Positions 42,069 to 51,064 are shown, counted from the stretch's first letter. The stretch is DNA of 64,000 nt from Brevibacterium sp. XM4083 (GCF_006489205.2 NZ_VFYR02000001.1:310001-374000); one strand, 5' to 3'. Made by a program: numbers and translations. Notes: a model not told the origin generated them from the sequence alone.

Positions 42069-43064
42069 ATGAACCTCGATCACGTCAGAGGACTTGCCGC
42101 CGCCGTCGACGAAGGCACCGTCGAAGGCGGCGCGTATGTCCTCGGCATCACCGCCTCGGCGGCGAGCCAGCGCATCCGCGCCCTCGAATCCCGGCTCGGC
42201 CAGGTCCTCCTCCGGCGGTCCAACCCCGTCACCGTCACCGAGGCGGGCGCCGCGGTCCTCCGCTACGCGCGCCAGGTCGAACTCCTCGAATCCGAGGCGA
42301 TGGACCGCCTCCACGGCATCGCCGTCGACGCTCCTGACGGCATCGGCACCGGTGAGGCCGGGGCGCGGCGGGAGCCGACCGTGCTGCGCATCGGAGTCAA
42401 CGCCGACTCGCTCGCCACGTGGTTCCGTCCGATCTTCGCCGAGGCGGCCACGTGGGACGATGCCGTCCTGCGGCTCGTCGTCGCCGACCAGGACAAACTC
42501 CTGCCGCTGCTGACGTCGGGGGAGGTGCTCGGGACGATCACCTCGGCGGCCTCGAGTCCGTACGGCACCCGCGTCGAACGGCTCGGCACCATGCGCTACC
42601 TCGCCGTCGCGGCCCCTGGTCTGCTCGCCCGGCACGGCTGGACGGGCACGAGCCCCGCGGAGAAGAATGGCGCGAGCCCCGCGTCGGCGAAGGGGGAAGA
42701 GGCGTCGTCGGCGAAAACAGGCGACGGTTCCTTCGCCGAGGTGGACCTTGCGACCCTGCCGATGGTCAACTTCGGCAAGGACGACGACCTCCAGCTCGAC
42801 TTCCTCCGCCGGCACGGAGTGACGACGATGCCGCCGATGTCGGTGGTGCCGAGCTCGGCGGAGTTCGCCGTCGCCGTGGCCTCCGGTGTGGGCTGGGGGA
42901 TGATCCCGGTCATGCAGCTGAGCGAGATCGACACCGACCTCGTGCCGATCACCGCCGCCCCGGACGTCGACGTTCCGCTCTACTGGCAGCACTGGAAGCT
43001 CGCCTCGGAGCGGCTCTCCCGCCTCACCTCGGCGCTCACCCGCGCTGCCGAGCAGATGCGCTGA
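42069..43064 (+). CDS. lysG: LysR-family regulator LysG/ArgP, activator of lysE
   Basis: 331 residues from the ATG at 42069 (42054 is an alternative). HTH: MNLDHVRGLAAAVDEGTVEG, ITASAASQRIRALESRLGQVLL, the ArgP/LysG pattern. Effector domain landmarks are VLRIGVNADSLATWF, GEVLGTITSAA, LGTMRYLAVAAPGL, VNFGKDDDLQ and GVGWGMIPVMQ. It is divergent from lysE, with 69 bp between the starts. A low-complexity stretch of about 30 residues (EKNGASPASAKGEEASSAK) is inserted in the effector domain before the LPMVNF strand and is not seen in C. glutamicum LysG, as far as I recall that sequence. Confidence 0.9.
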   Translation: MNLDHVRGLAAAVDEGTVEGGAYVLGITASAASQRIRALESRLGQVLLRRSNPVTVTEAGAAVLRYARQVELLESEAMDRLHGIAVDAPDGIGTGEAGARREPTVLRIGVNADSLATWFRPIFAEAATWDDAVLRLVVADQDKLLPLLTSGEVLGTITSAASSPYGTRVERLGTMRYLAVAAPGLLARHGWTGTSPAEKNGASPASAKGEEASSAKTGDGSFAEVDLATLPMVNFGKDDDLQLDFLRRHGVTTMPPMSVVPSSAEFAVAVASGVGWGMIPVMQLSEIDTDLVPITAAPDVDVPLYWQHWKLASERLSRLTSALTRAAEQMR

Positions 43065-43145
43065 CGCCGGCGTTTCGGGCGGGGTCAGCCTGTCGGAGGA
43101 GGTCAGTGCATCGGGCGGGGCCGGTGCCTCGGGAGAAGCCGTGCC

Positions 43146-43727
43146 TCAGGCGAGGAGTCGGTCGATGAGCCACTTGATGTTCGCGTGCATCTCGTCGACG
43201 GTCATCCGGTCCGGGGAGATGATCGAGTGGAGGCCCATGCCGTCGATCGCGGTGAAGAGGATCGTCGCGGCGCGTCCCACCTCGGCGGGATCGAGGTGCC
43301 CTTCGTCGGCGAGGACGCCGAGCCAGCGGTGGAGGCAGTCGTAGGTGATCTCATGGGCGTAGTCGAGCAGCGCCTGCGACCCCTCGCGCGGATTCGGTCC
43401 GAGCGCGTTGAAGTGCATCGCCAGCCACAGCTCGAGCTGGGCATCGCGGTGCTCGTGTGTCGTGAGGAACTGCGAGAGCACCTCGTAGAGACGCTCGCGG
43501 GGTGGGATGCTCGCGTCCTCGATGCGGAAGTCGCTGATGTTCATCTGCATCGATCGACGGGCGACCTCGATGTAGAGATCGGCCTGGGTCGGGAAGTAGT
43601 GGCGCAGCGTCGACGCGCCGATCCCCGCCTCCTTCGCGACCGCGCGCACACTCAGCGTCGTCCTGCGCGGTTCGCCGGTCTCCGCGAGGCGGATCGCGGC
43701 CTCGATGATCTCATCGCGTCGGGACAT
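43146..43727 (-). CDS. TetR-family transcriptional regulator
   Basis: 193 residues. HTH: RRDEIIEAAIRLAE, TLSVRAVAKEAGIGASTLRHYFPTQADLYIEV. The ligand-binding half is helical, with LELWLAMHFNAL and IDGMGLHSII, resembling BetI/AcrR-like repressors. I chose the ATG at 43727, one codon after a GTG, because GGAGG then has better spacing. It is divergent from the small exporter gene, and a doubled palindrome in the 100-bp gap (43766-43793) is the likely operator for both directions. Confidence 0.9.
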   Translation of the reverse strand: MSRRDEIIEAAIRLAETGEPRRTTLSVRAVAKEAGIGASTLRHYFPTQADLYIEVARRSMQMNISDFRIEDASIPPRERLYEVLSQFLTTHEHRDAQLELWLAMHFNALGPNPREGSQALLDYAHEITYDCLHRWLGVLADEGHLDPAEVGRAATILFTAIDGMGLHSIISPDRMTVDEMHANIKWLIDRLLA

Positions 43728-43765
43728 CACCCTCCTCTCTTTCGCCTCACTCTACTCAGCAGGTA

Positions 43766-43793
43766 TAGTACAGTGTACTAGTACGCTGTACTA
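43766..43793. promoter_or_regulatory. Two overlapping 15-bp TetR operators
   Basis: TAGTACAGTGTACTA (43766-43780) is a perfect 7+1+7 palindrome. TAGTACGCTGTACTA (43779-43793) has one arm mismatch and shares the TA. Their centres are 13 bp apart between divergent genes, a layout for cooperative TetR binding. Confidence 0.75.
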
Positions 43794-43827
43794 GGATCAT
43801 CGAGAACCCGCGAGAACGGAGCACACC

Positions 43828-44301
43828 ATGATCGAGAACCTGCAGAACTTCGCCGATTCGTTCCCCGACTGGCTGCAATGGCTGGGCGTCATGCTCGTCT
43901 CCGCGATCCCGTTCGTCGAGTCGTACTTCGGCTCGGTCATCGGCGTCGCCATCGGACTGAGCCCGGTCGTCGCGATCCTCGTCGCCGTCATCGGCAACGT
44001 CGTCTCGATGCTCGCGTTCGTCTACGGTGCGGGCGCGATCCGCGACAGGGCGACGAAGAACAGGGAGAAGGCCACCTCGCCGAGGCGGCAGCGGCTCAAG
44101 CGCATGTTCGACAAGTTCGGCGTCCCCGGCGTCTCCCTGCTCGGCCAGACGGTCCTGCCCTCGCAGATCACGTCGATGGCGATGGTGAGCTTCGGCGCCA
44201 ACCGCAACGTCGTCGCGTTCTGGCAGATCATCTCGATCATCCTCTGGGGCGTCCTCTTCGGTGTGCTCGCGACCCTCGGCATCAACGCCGCGTTGCGGTG
44301 A
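43828..44301 (+). CDS. Small multidrug export family membrane protein
   Basis: 157 residues with about four hydrophobic segments: WLQWLGVMLVSAIPFVESYFG at the amino end, VVAILVAVIGNVVSMLAFVYG, a cationic loop RRQRLKRMFDKFGVPG, then SLLGQTVLPSQITSM and a last helix. The conserved IPFVES glutamate and the G-LGQ.LPS loop fit the small multidrug export family (PF06695). The transport role is presumed rather than proved for the family. Control by the divergent TetR gene is likely from the operator between them. Confidence 0.78.
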   Translation: MIENLQNFADSFPDWLQWLGVMLVSAIPFVESYFGSVIGVAIGLSPVVAILVAVIGNVVSMLAFVYGAGAIRDRATKNREKATSPRRQRLKRMFDKFGVPGVSLLGQTVLPSQITSMAMVSFGANRNVVAFWQIISIILWGVLFGVLATLGINAALR

Positions 44302-44330
44302 TGGGCCGCCGAGGCGGACCTTCACTGAGC

Positions 44331-44350
44331 TTGTAGCACTGGTGCTACAA
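44331..44350. promoter_or_regulatory. Perfect palindromic operator of the VapBC-type module
   Basis: TTGTAGCACTGGTGCTACAA: 9-bp arms around TG, ending 7 nt before the antitoxin ATG. This is the expected place for conditional cooperative autoregulation. Confidence 0.75.
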
Positions 44351-44357
44351 TTTGCTG

Positions 44358-44639
44358 ATGAATGCAGAGGGAGTGCAGGCTGAAAGCCTTTCGCAGCGTG
44401 AGCTGCGCAATGAGTCCGGGAGGGTCCTTCGCGCGGTCAGTGAAGGGCATTCGTTCGTGCTGACCAATCGGGGTGTGCCGGTTGGGCGCATCGTTCCGTT
44501 GGACGCTCCTGCTCCTCGGCTGACGATCGCTCGACCGGCTAGAAGAGTGGGTGGCTGGACTGCGCGTGATCGCCGGCCGTCGAGCGACAACCGCGTCATG
44601 ACGGAGATCATTGACGAGCTCCGTGAGGAGCGTCTGTGA
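44358..44639 (+). CDS. Phd/YefM-family antitoxin
   Basis: 93 residues. Amino-terminal DNA-binding fold with LSQRELRNESGRVLRAVSEGHSFVLTNRGVPVGRIVPL, the Phd/YefM signature. The C-terminal half is basic then acidic (ARPARRVGGW, EIIDELREERL) and should neutralise the toxin. The ATG at 44358 was chosen over a TTG two codons upstream. It overlaps the toxin gene by 4 nt (GTGA). The perfect palindrome just upstream is probably its own operator. Local GC is lower than in adjacent genes, so recent transfer is possible. Confidence 0.88.
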   Translation: MNAEGVQAESLSQRELRNESGRVLRAVSEGHSFVLTNRGVPVGRIVPLDAPAPRLTIARPARRVGGWTARDRRPSSDNRVMTEIIDELREERL

Positions 44640-45031
44640 GCGACCCGTCGATCGTCTACGTTGACACCTCTGCACTCGGGGCTCTTCTAGTGGCTCAGCC
44701 GGAGTCGGACGCTCTGGTCGGCTGGCTGAATGGAACCTCAGCAGAACTCGTGTCGAGCGACCTGGTCGAAACCGAACTGCGTCGAATGGCCGTGCGAGAG
44801 GAGCGCGAGCAGGCAGAAGTCTCTGTGCTCCTCGATGGAGTCTCCATCGCCGCTCTCGATCGGGCGGTGTTTCGCTCGGCCGGACTTCTGTCCATGCCGT
44901 ATCTGCGGACCCTCGATGCGCTGCACCTGGAGGCCGCGCTCCGATTGGATGTCGATGCCCTTCTGACCTATGACAAGCGCCTTGAGGAGGCGGCACGGTC
45001 GGTGGGCCTCGAAGTCATTTCGCCCCGCTGA
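44636..45031 (+). CDS. VapC-type PIN-domain toxin
   Basis: 131 residues. PIN ribonuclease with its acidic quartet visible: D10 in VYVDTSALGALL, E45/E47 in SSDLVETELRR, D94 in LRTLDALHLEAAL and D113 in LLTYDKRLEEAA. All are intact, so it should be active. VapC toxins cut tRNA or rRNA when the antitoxin is lost. GTG start overlapping the antitoxin stop. Pairing of a PIN toxin with a Phd/YefM-type antitoxin is common in actinobacteria. Confidence 0.9.
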   Translation: MSDPSIVYVDTSALGALLVAQPESDALVGWLNGTSAELVSSDLVETELRRMAVREEREQAEVSVLLDGVSIAALDRAVFRSAGLLSMPYLRTLDALHLEAALRLDVDALLTYDKRLEEAARSVGLEVISPR

Positions 45032-45170
45032 CGGGATGATTCCGCGATGCCCTCAGGTCGGCAGAACGGTCATACCCGCCTGACCATTTCGCCGACCCAG
45101 TGCGGCAGGACGAGCGGTGTCTGCTGAGTTCTGGATTCCGCTCCGGGCGGGCCGTGTCAGTGCCGGCACC

Positions 45171-45176
45171 TAGACT
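45171..45176 (+). promoter_or_regulatory. Leaderless -10 hexamer of recQ
   Basis: TAGACT lies 6 nt before the ATG at 45183, with no ribosome site between. Confidence 0.5.
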
Positions 45177-45182
45177 GACCCC

Positions 45183-47288
45183 ATGACGGAAACCACGCAG
45201 CTCACCGACTTCGACGCCCGCGCGCAGTCCGTCCTCGCGGAGCTGACGAACAACCCCGACGCCCAGTTCCGCGACGGTCAGCTCGAGGCGATCAGCGACC
45301 TCGTCGAGGGGCGCAAACGCGTCCTCGTCGTCCAGCGCACCGGGTGGGGCAAGTCCGCGGTCTACTTCGTCGCCACCCGACTGCTGCGCGCCCAGGGTGC
45401 GGGGCCGAGCCTCATCATCTCCCCGCTGCTCGCCCTGATGCGCGACCAGATCGCCGCGGCCGGACGTGCCGGAGTCCGGGCGGCGACACTCAACTCCTCG
45501 AACGTCACCGAATGGGACGGCGTCCTCGCCGATCTGCGCGCCGGGAGCATCGACGTCCTCCTCGTCTCCCCGGAACGGCTGAACAACCCGCAGTTCCGCG
45601 ACGAGGTGCTCCCTCAGCTCCTTCAGATCCTCGGGCTCATCGTCGTCGACGAGGCCCACTGCATCTCCGACTGGGGCCATGACTTCCGCCCCGACTACCG
45701 CCGGATCGGCCACATCCTCTCCGACCTCACAACCGACACCCCGGTGCTCGCGACGACGGCGACGGCGAACTCCCGCGTCGTCACCGACGTCGCCGAACAG
45801 CTCGGCGACGACACCACCGTCGTGCGCGGCGAACTCGCTCGCGATTCGCTGCGCCTCGGCGTCCAACCCGGCCTCGATCCCAGTGCTCGGATCGCGTGGC
45901 TGAGCTCCCACCTCGGCGATTTCACGGGATCGGGCATCATCTACACGCTCACGGTCAGCGCGGCCGAGGACATCACCCGCATCCTCCGTGACCAGGGGCA
46001 TGAGGTGCGCGCGTACACCGGCCGCACCGACGCCGAGGAGCGCGCTGACCTCGAGCAGCAGCTCAAGGACAACCGGCTCAAGGCGCTGGTGGCGACCTCG
46101 GCGCTGGGGATGGGCTTCGACAAGCCGGACCTCGGCTTCGTCGTCCACGTCGGGGCGCCGTCCTCGGCCGTCGCCTACTACCAGCAGGTCGGTCGCGCCG
46201 GTCGTGCGACGGATTCCGCCGACGTCCTCCTCCTTCCCGGCTCCGAGGACGCCGAGATCTGGGAGTACTTCGCGACCGCGTCGATGCCGAGTCAGGCCGA
46301 TGCCGATGCCGTCCTCACCGCGCTCGCCGAAGCGGACGGCCCCCTGTCCGTGGCTCGCCTGGAGACGCTCGTCGGGACGAAGCGCACCCGCCTGCAGCTG
46401 CTGCTCAAGACCCTCGAGGTCGAGGAGGCCGTGGAGAAGGTCCGCGGCGGATACGTCTCGACCGGTCGAGGATGGACGTATGACCGGGAGCGCTACGAGA
46501 AGGTCGCCGAGGTGCGCGCCTTCGAGGCCCAGGCGATGCTCGACTACGAGGCGACGGGGGAGTGCCGGATGGAGTTCCTCATCCGGCAGCTCGACGATCC
46601 CGACCCGCAGCGCTGCGGACGCTGCGACAACTGCGCAGGCGTGTGGTGGTCGACGGAGATCTCCGCGGAGACGCAGCGGGAGACCGCCGGAACCCTCCAC
46701 CGGATCGGCCTGCCGATCGAACCGCGGAGCACGTGGCCCTCGGGGATGGCGAACATCGGCGTCTCCCTCAAGGGCAGGATCCCCGCCGAGGAGCTCGCCG
46801 CCGAAGGCCGCGTCATCGCCCGACTCTCCGACCTCGGACAGGGACAGGTGCTGCGGGAGTTCCTCGCCCCCGATGCCCCCGACGCCGACGTGCCTGCGCA
46901 GATCGGCCGGTGGTGCCTCGAGGTGCTCGGGCAATGGAACTGGGAGGACCGGCCCGAGGTCGTCGTGTCGATTCCGAGCGCCCGCCGGCCCGAGACGATC
47001 CGCTCGCTCGCGGCGAACCTCGCGTCCGCGGGACGTCTGATCGACGGCGGTGAGCTGCTCCAGGTCCACGACCATGGGACGCCCGACGTCAACAGTGCCT
47101 TCCGCGTCAAGGACCTCCACGATGCGTTCGTCGTTCCCCCGGAGGTCGCCGAGGCGGTCGCCGGAAAGTCCGTCCTCCTCGTCGACGACGAGATCGTCTC
47201 CCGGTGGACGATGGCGATCGCCGCCCGCGCGCTGCGGCAGGCCGGAGCGACCGCGGTGCTCCCGTTCGCGCTCGCGCTGCGGGCGTGA
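45183..47288 (+). CDS. recQ: RecQ-family DNA helicase with C-terminal phosphoribosyltransferase domain
   Basis: 701 residues. SF2 helicase: Walker A RTGWGKSAVY (K57), DEAH box VVDEAHCISDWGHDF near residue 155, motif III ATTATAN, motif VI VGRAGRA. A four-cysteine zinc site follows (first Cys about 461, then CGRCDNC near 478-484) and a winged-helix region. The last 120 residues are not HRDC. VLLVDDEIVSRWTMAIAARALRQAGA is a PRPP-binding loop of the type I phosphoribosyltransferase fold, as in ComF. It unwinds 3'-5' in recombination and repair. What the added domain does is unknown. Leaderless -10 at 45171. Confidence 0.9.
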   Translation: MTETTQLTDFDARAQSVLAELTNNPDAQFRDGQLEAISDLVEGRKRVLVVQRTGWGKSAVYFVATRLLRAQGAGPSLIISPLLALMRDQIAAAGRAGVRAATLNSSNVTEWDGVLADLRAGSIDVLLVSPERLNNPQFRDEVLPQLLQILGLIVVDEAHCISDWGHDFRPDYRRIGHILSDLTTDTPVLATTATANSRVVTDVAEQLGDDTTVVRGELARDSLRLGVQPGLDPSARIAWLSSHLGDFTGSGIIYTLTVSAAEDITRILRDQGHEVRAYTGRTDAEERADLEQQLKDNRLKALVATSALGMGFDKPDLGFVVHVGAPSSAVAYYQQVGRAGRATDSADVLLLPGSEDAEIWEYFATASMPSQADADAVLTALAEADGPLSVARLETLVGTKRTRLQLLLKTLEVEEAVEKVRGGYVSTGRGWTYDRERYEKVAEVRAFEAQAMLDYEATGECRMEFLIRQLDDPDPQRCGRCDNCAGVWWSTEISAETQRETAGTLHRIGLPIEPRSTWPSGMANIGVSLKGRIPAEELAAEGRVIARLSDLGQGQVLREFLAPDAPDADVPAQIGRWCLEVLGQWNWEDRPEVVVSIPSARRPETIRSLAANLASAGRLIDGGELLQVHDHGTPDVNSAFRVKDLHDAFVVPPEVAEAVAGKSVLLVDDEIVSRWTMAIAARALRQAGATAVLPFALALRA

Positions 47289-47304
47289 ACGGGAGCACTC
47301 CGGA

Positions 47305-48072
47305 TCAGAGATCCTGGTGCAGCTGGAACGTCGCTCCCTCGGGGTCGGCGACAGTGGCGACCCTGCCGAACTCCGAATCCATGGGACCGTCGAGCACGGT
47401 GCCGCCGAGTTCGACGACCTTCGCCGCGGCGGCGTCGACATCGGCGACGTTGAAGTACGTCCGCCAGTACGAATTCGGGGTCCACTGGCTGGCATCGCAG
47501 ATGCCGGCGACGGCGGTCTCATTGGCGCCGTAGGTCGCGTACTTGATCTCCTGGCCCTCGACCTCGACGAGTTGGAAGTCGAACGCGTCGACGTAGAACT
47601 CGCACGCAGTGTCGTAGTCCGTCGTCATCAGCTCGAACCACACCGGGGTGCCCGGGACGAGCGGCAGTTCGAACCCGGTGAACTGGTCGGACTGCCACAT
47701 GCCGATCGGGGCGCCGGTGGGATCGACGACAACGGCCATCGAGCCCAGGGGGCCGACCGCCATCGGACCGACGACCGGCGAGGCGCCGTCTGCGGTGGCC
47801 TTCGCAAACGTGCCGTCGATGTCACTGGTGTAGAGGTACGTCGACCAGGCGGTCGGCATCGTCGGATCCGGGTTCCCGTCCATCGTCATCGCTCGCATGA
47901 ACCCACCGACGGGCGCACCGTCCTTGTACGCCTGGTGGTAGTGACCGAAATCGGGTCCCTGGTCGACGATCTCCCACCCGAAGACCTCGGTGTAGAAGTT
48001 CTTCATGGCATCGAAGTCCTGGCAGACGTAGTCGATCCAAACCGGCTGTCCTTGACGGGGATTATCAGGCAT
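47305..48072 (-). CDS. VOC-family protein with two glyoxalase-like domains
   Basis: 255 residues made of two VOC modules, each with the metal-type beta-alpha-beta-beta-beta units: PVWIDYVCQDFDAMKNFYTEVFGWEI (in part) with AVVVDPTGAPIGMWQ, and PVWFELMTTDYDTACEFYVDAF with ATVADPEGATFQLHQ. This layout is shared by many actinobacterial hydroxylase-like and bleomycin-resistance-like proteins. The specific activity is unknown. GAGGAG precedes the ATG at 48072. It converges on recQ, with 16 bp between the stops. Confidence 0.85.
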   Translation of the reverse strand: MPDNPRQGQPVWIDYVCQDFDAMKNFYTEVFGWEIVDQGPDFGHYHQAYKDGAPVGGFMRAMTMDGNPDPTMPTAWSTYLYTSDIDGTFAKATADGASPVVGPMAVGPLGSMAVVVDPTGAPIGMWQSDQFTGFELPLVPGTPVWFELMTTDYDTACEFYVDAFDFQLVEVEGQEIKYATYGANETAVAGICDASQWTPNSYWRTYFNVADVDAAAAKVVELGGTVLDGPMDSEFGRVATVADPEGATFQLHQDL

Positions 48073-48206
48073 GGCAGCTCCTCTTCGTGATGCTTCCTGG
48101 CGGGTGCGCAGACGGGGGTCGTCTGTTGGAATGATCGTAGCTGGTGAGAGAGGTCTGTGGGCACGATCCGGCAGGTCCGGTGGCGCAGCCGGACGGTGCG
48201 GTGTCG

Positions 48207-48980
48207 TCAGCGCCAGGCGCGGGTCACCTCGGCGAACTGCGGGCGCAGGGTCGCCTGGAGGAGTGGACCGAAGGACACGCGCTTGACGCCGATCTCGGTG
48301 AGCTGGACGAGGCTGAGCCCATCGGGGATGGCGCCCTCGAGGGGACGCGCGGTGACGTTGAGCGGCAGCGGAACCTCGGACACGACCCGCTTGAGAGTCT
48401 CCGTGTCGGGCATCGCCACAGGGTAGACGGAGTCGGCGCCCGCCTCGGCGCAGAGATTGAGGCGACGGATCACCTCGGCGGTCGGGTCGGCGAAGCCCTC
48501 GGGCGATTTGAAGACATCGGTGCGGGCGTTGATGACGACGTGGACGCGCTGGGCGTCGGCGGCGCGGCGCAGGTCGCCGATGTACTCGGCATGCTCCTCG
48601 GCAGTGCGCAGCCGACCGGCGCTGTGGACGGTGTCCTCGATGTTGAGGCCCACCGCGCCGGCTTCGAGGAGACCGGCGATGAGATCGGGGGCATCGGTGT
48701 CGTAGCCGGATTCGAGGTCGGCGCTGACGGGCACGTCGACGGAGGAGGTGATCCGCGCGATGCCGTCGAGGGCCTCCTCGAGGGGCATGTTCTCCCCATC
48801 GGCGTAGCCGAGGGAGTCGGCGAGCGGGTGCGATCCGATCGTCAGCGCGGTGAACCCGGCCTCGACCATCGCACCGGCCGACCAGGCATCCCAGACGGTC
48901 GGCAGGACGACGGGTTTGGCCTGGTGGTGGGCGTCGAGGAGGGCGGAGGCGCGTTCGGCGAGCACAGTGAAGTCAGTCAT
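48207..48980 (-). CDS. Isocitrate lyase/PEP mutase superfamily enzyme
   Basis: 257 residues, a TIM barrel. It has VVLPTVWDAWSAGAMVEAGF, the metal and substrate residues DLESGYD and VGLNIEDT, and VVINARTDVF. The true isocitrate lyase motif KKCGH is absent, which places it among oxaloacetate decarboxylase, methylisocitrate lyase-like and phosphonate-cleaving members. The exact reaction cannot be decided. The ATG at 48980 was preferred because the conserved fold begins directly after it; an upstream in-frame codon adds only low-complexity residues. Confidence 0.82.
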   Translation of the reverse strand: MTDFTVLAERASALLDAHHQAKPVVLPTVWDAWSAGAMVEAGFTALTIGSHPLADSLGYADGENMPLEEALDGIARITSSVDVPVSADLESGYDTDAPDLIAGLLEAGAVGLNIEDTVHSAGRLRTAEEHAEYIGDLRRAADAQRVHVVINARTDVFKSPEGFADPTAEVIRRLNLCAEAGADSVYPVAMPDTETLKRVVSEVPLPLNVTARPLEGAIPDGLSLVQLTEIGVKRVSFGPLLQATLRPQFAEVTRAWR

Positions 48981-49177
48981 GGTGCCCACTGTTCCATCAC
49001 ATCGGCCCGCCGCGCCAGTGTTCACCCGAAGGTCTCAGAAACCGCCGCGGCGGCAGGCCCGGGCACGAGCAGTGATTCGGGTAGGCGCGGGTGAGACTGC
49101 AGGACGTCCCGGTCGGATCCTGGTGGCAGAAATCGGTCCGGGACGTTCTGCGGTCGGGGCGCGACCAGCGCGCGACC

Positions 49178-50902
49178 TCAGAGGCGCGGGGTCCGCGGGG
49201 GTGCGTCGCGGCGGTCACCGGTGGCCTCGAAGGCGGCGGCGAGCTCGATGAGCGCCGAATCGTCCCAGCCGCGGCCGGCGATCGTCAGGCCGACGGGGAT
49301 CCCGGTGTCGGCCATTGTGCCCATCGGCACCGTCACCGAGGGAATCCCGAGGTGGCGGGGGACGAGGTTGCCGTTGGCGACCCACGTGCCGTTGCGCCAG
49401 CCGAGGTCGGCCGAGGCCTCGTCGACGTCCATGTCGGCGGGGCCGACGTCGGCCATCGCCGGGAAGATCACGGCGTCGAGGTCGTTCTCGTCCATCCACG
49501 CCTCAAGGTCGATGCGGCGGGTGAGCTCTAGGCCGTGCACGCCCTCTTCGAGCAGCGGGATGTCGGTCATCGCGGCGTACGGATGCGTCCGCACGTGCTC
49601 CGGGTATTCGGCGATGTCGTCGTCGAAGCCCGTGTAGCGGTCGGGCAGCGCACCGGCCGGATGCGGGAAGATGTCCGCGCCGTCGACCTCGGTCAGCGTG
49701 GAGAGGTGCGGATCGCCGTTGCCGCGGAGGAAGTCGTCCCACGCCCAGGCGGAGAGGTCGACGATCTCCCGCTCGAGGTACTCGGGTGAGACGAAGCCGC
49801 GGGTCCGGATCGTCGGCGCGCCGGGACGGTCGCCTTCGTAGTTGGTCACGACGGGGAAGTCGGTCTCGACGACCTCGGCGCCGGCGGCCTCGAGGTCGCG
49901 GCGGGCCGCCTCCCACAGGTCGATGACCGAGGGGCGGGTCTCGACACGCTGACCCGTGGGGCCGCCGATCCCGCCGTCGGGGTTGGTGCCGGCCTCCTCA
50001 TCGGCGTTGATGTACATCCGGGGCACGCCGAGGCGCTTGCCCGCGAGCACGTCCTGCGCGGCGGCGCGGTCGGCAGGCAGCAGCGCGGCGTACGAGTCGG
50101 GCCTGACCTCGGAGGCCGCGGGGATCTCGACCCACGGCTGGACGCGCCAGAAGTCGCCGCGGGTCTCGGTGTCGTCGGCGACGATGACATCGAGGACCTC
50201 GGCGAGGTCGGCCATCGTCCGGGTGTGGGGGACGACGACGTCCATCGTGGGCACGAGCGGCCAGTTCCCGCGCACGGAGATGACACCCCGGGAGGGGGTG
50301 TAGGCGATGAGTGCGTTGTGCGAGGCCGGGGCGCGGCCCGATGACCAGGTCTCCTCCCCGAGGCCGAACGCCGCGAAGCTCGCCGTCGTCGCCGTTCCCG
50401 AACCGTTCGACGACCCCGAGGCGAACGCACTGGTCAGCCATTCCGCGTTGTAGGGACTCTCGGCGCGGCCGTAGAGTCCGCGCTGCATGCCGCCGTTGGC
50501 CATCGGCGGCATGTTCGTCAGGCCCAGGCAGATCGCCCCGCCCGCCCGCAGGCGTTCGATCGTGAAGGCGTCCTTCTGGGCGATGAGATCGGCGAAGGCC
50601 GGCGACCCCGAGGCGACGGTGAGCCCGGCGACCATGTAGCTGTCCTTCGCCGTGTAGGGAATCCCGTCGAGCGGACCGAGCGTCTCACCGCGGGCGCGGC
50701 GCTCGTCGGCGGCGGCCGCCTCGGCGCGGGCCTCGGGATTGGCGACGATGACGGAGTTGAGCCTGGTCTCGGTGTCCGGGCCGTCGAACGCGGCGATGCG
50801 CTCGAGGTAGGCATCGACCAGCTCCGCCGAGGTGGTCTCCCCGGACTCGAGCGCCGCGCGCAGAGTCGCAATGGAGGCCTCGACCACGTCGAACTTCGTC
50901 AT
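49178..50902 (-). CDS. Amidase-signature family hydrolase
   Basis: 574 residues. The Ser-cisSer-Lys triad is present: K86 in IPYTAKDSYMV, and serines in SGSSNGSGTATTASFAAFGLG and EETWSSGRAPASHNAL. C-terminal LVPRHLGIPSVTVPMG and GIPVGLTIAGRGWDD also fit. The family cleaves amides. The middle of the nucleophile loop (GEETWSSG) differs from the common GSDTGGSIR, so specificity may be unusual. AAGGAG precedes the ATG at 50902. There is no gene suggesting a pathway; it is not next to gatB or gatC, so it is not the glutamyl-tRNA amidotransferase subunit. Confidence 0.88.
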   Translation of the reverse strand: MTKFDVVEASIATLRAALESGETTSAELVDAYLERIAAFDGPDTETRLNSVIVANPEARAEAAAADERRARGETLGPLDGIPYTAKDSYMVAGLTVASGSPAFADLIAQKDAFTIERLRAGGAICLGLTNMPPMANGGMQRGLYGRAESPYNAEWLTSAFASGSSNGSGTATTASFAAFGLGEETWSSGRAPASHNALIAYTPSRGVISVRGNWPLVPTMDVVVPHTRTMADLAEVLDVIVADDTETRGDFWRVQPWVEIPAASEVRPDSYAALLPADRAAAQDVLAGKRLGVPRMYINADEEAGTNPDGGIGGPTGQRVETRPSVIDLWEAARRDLEAAGAEVVETDFPVVTNYEGDRPGAPTIRTRGFVSPEYLEREIVDLSAWAWDDFLRGNGDPHLSTLTEVDGADIFPHPAGALPDRYTGFDDDIAEYPEHVRTHPYAAMTDIPLLEEGVHGLELTRRIDLEAWMDENDLDAVIFPAMADVGPADMDVDEASADLGWRNGTWVANGNLVPRHLGIPSVTVPMGTMADTGIPVGLTIAGRGWDDSALIELAAAFEATGDRRDAPPRTPRL

Positions 50903-51052
50903 TCTCGCTGCTCCTTCGGTGGGTCAGTGCTGGGGGTGCCCCACCAGTATCGCCCAGACGCGCCGAGGCGGGGCTTCGATTTCCGTCGGAGGCGGCGCTG
51001 CGAGGACAAGATCGATTGCCGCCTGACGGGGTCGCTGACCGGTCGCGCACCG

Positions 51053-51058
51053 TAGGAT
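51053..51058 (+). promoter_or_regulatory. Leaderless -10 hexamer of the MobA-like gene
   Basis: TAGGAT lies 6 nt before the ATG at 51065. Confidence 0.5.
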
Positions 51059-51064
51059 CGAGCC

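Noticed and set aside
45015..47522. An 835-codon open frame on the minus strand opposite recQ
   Set aside because: Composition is that of an antisense shadow of a GC-rich gene; no motifs, and recQ on the other strand has all helicase motifs.
49178..50902. GatA subunit of the tRNA amidotransferase
   Set aside because: No gatB or gatC adjacent; the nucleophile loop and the length differ.
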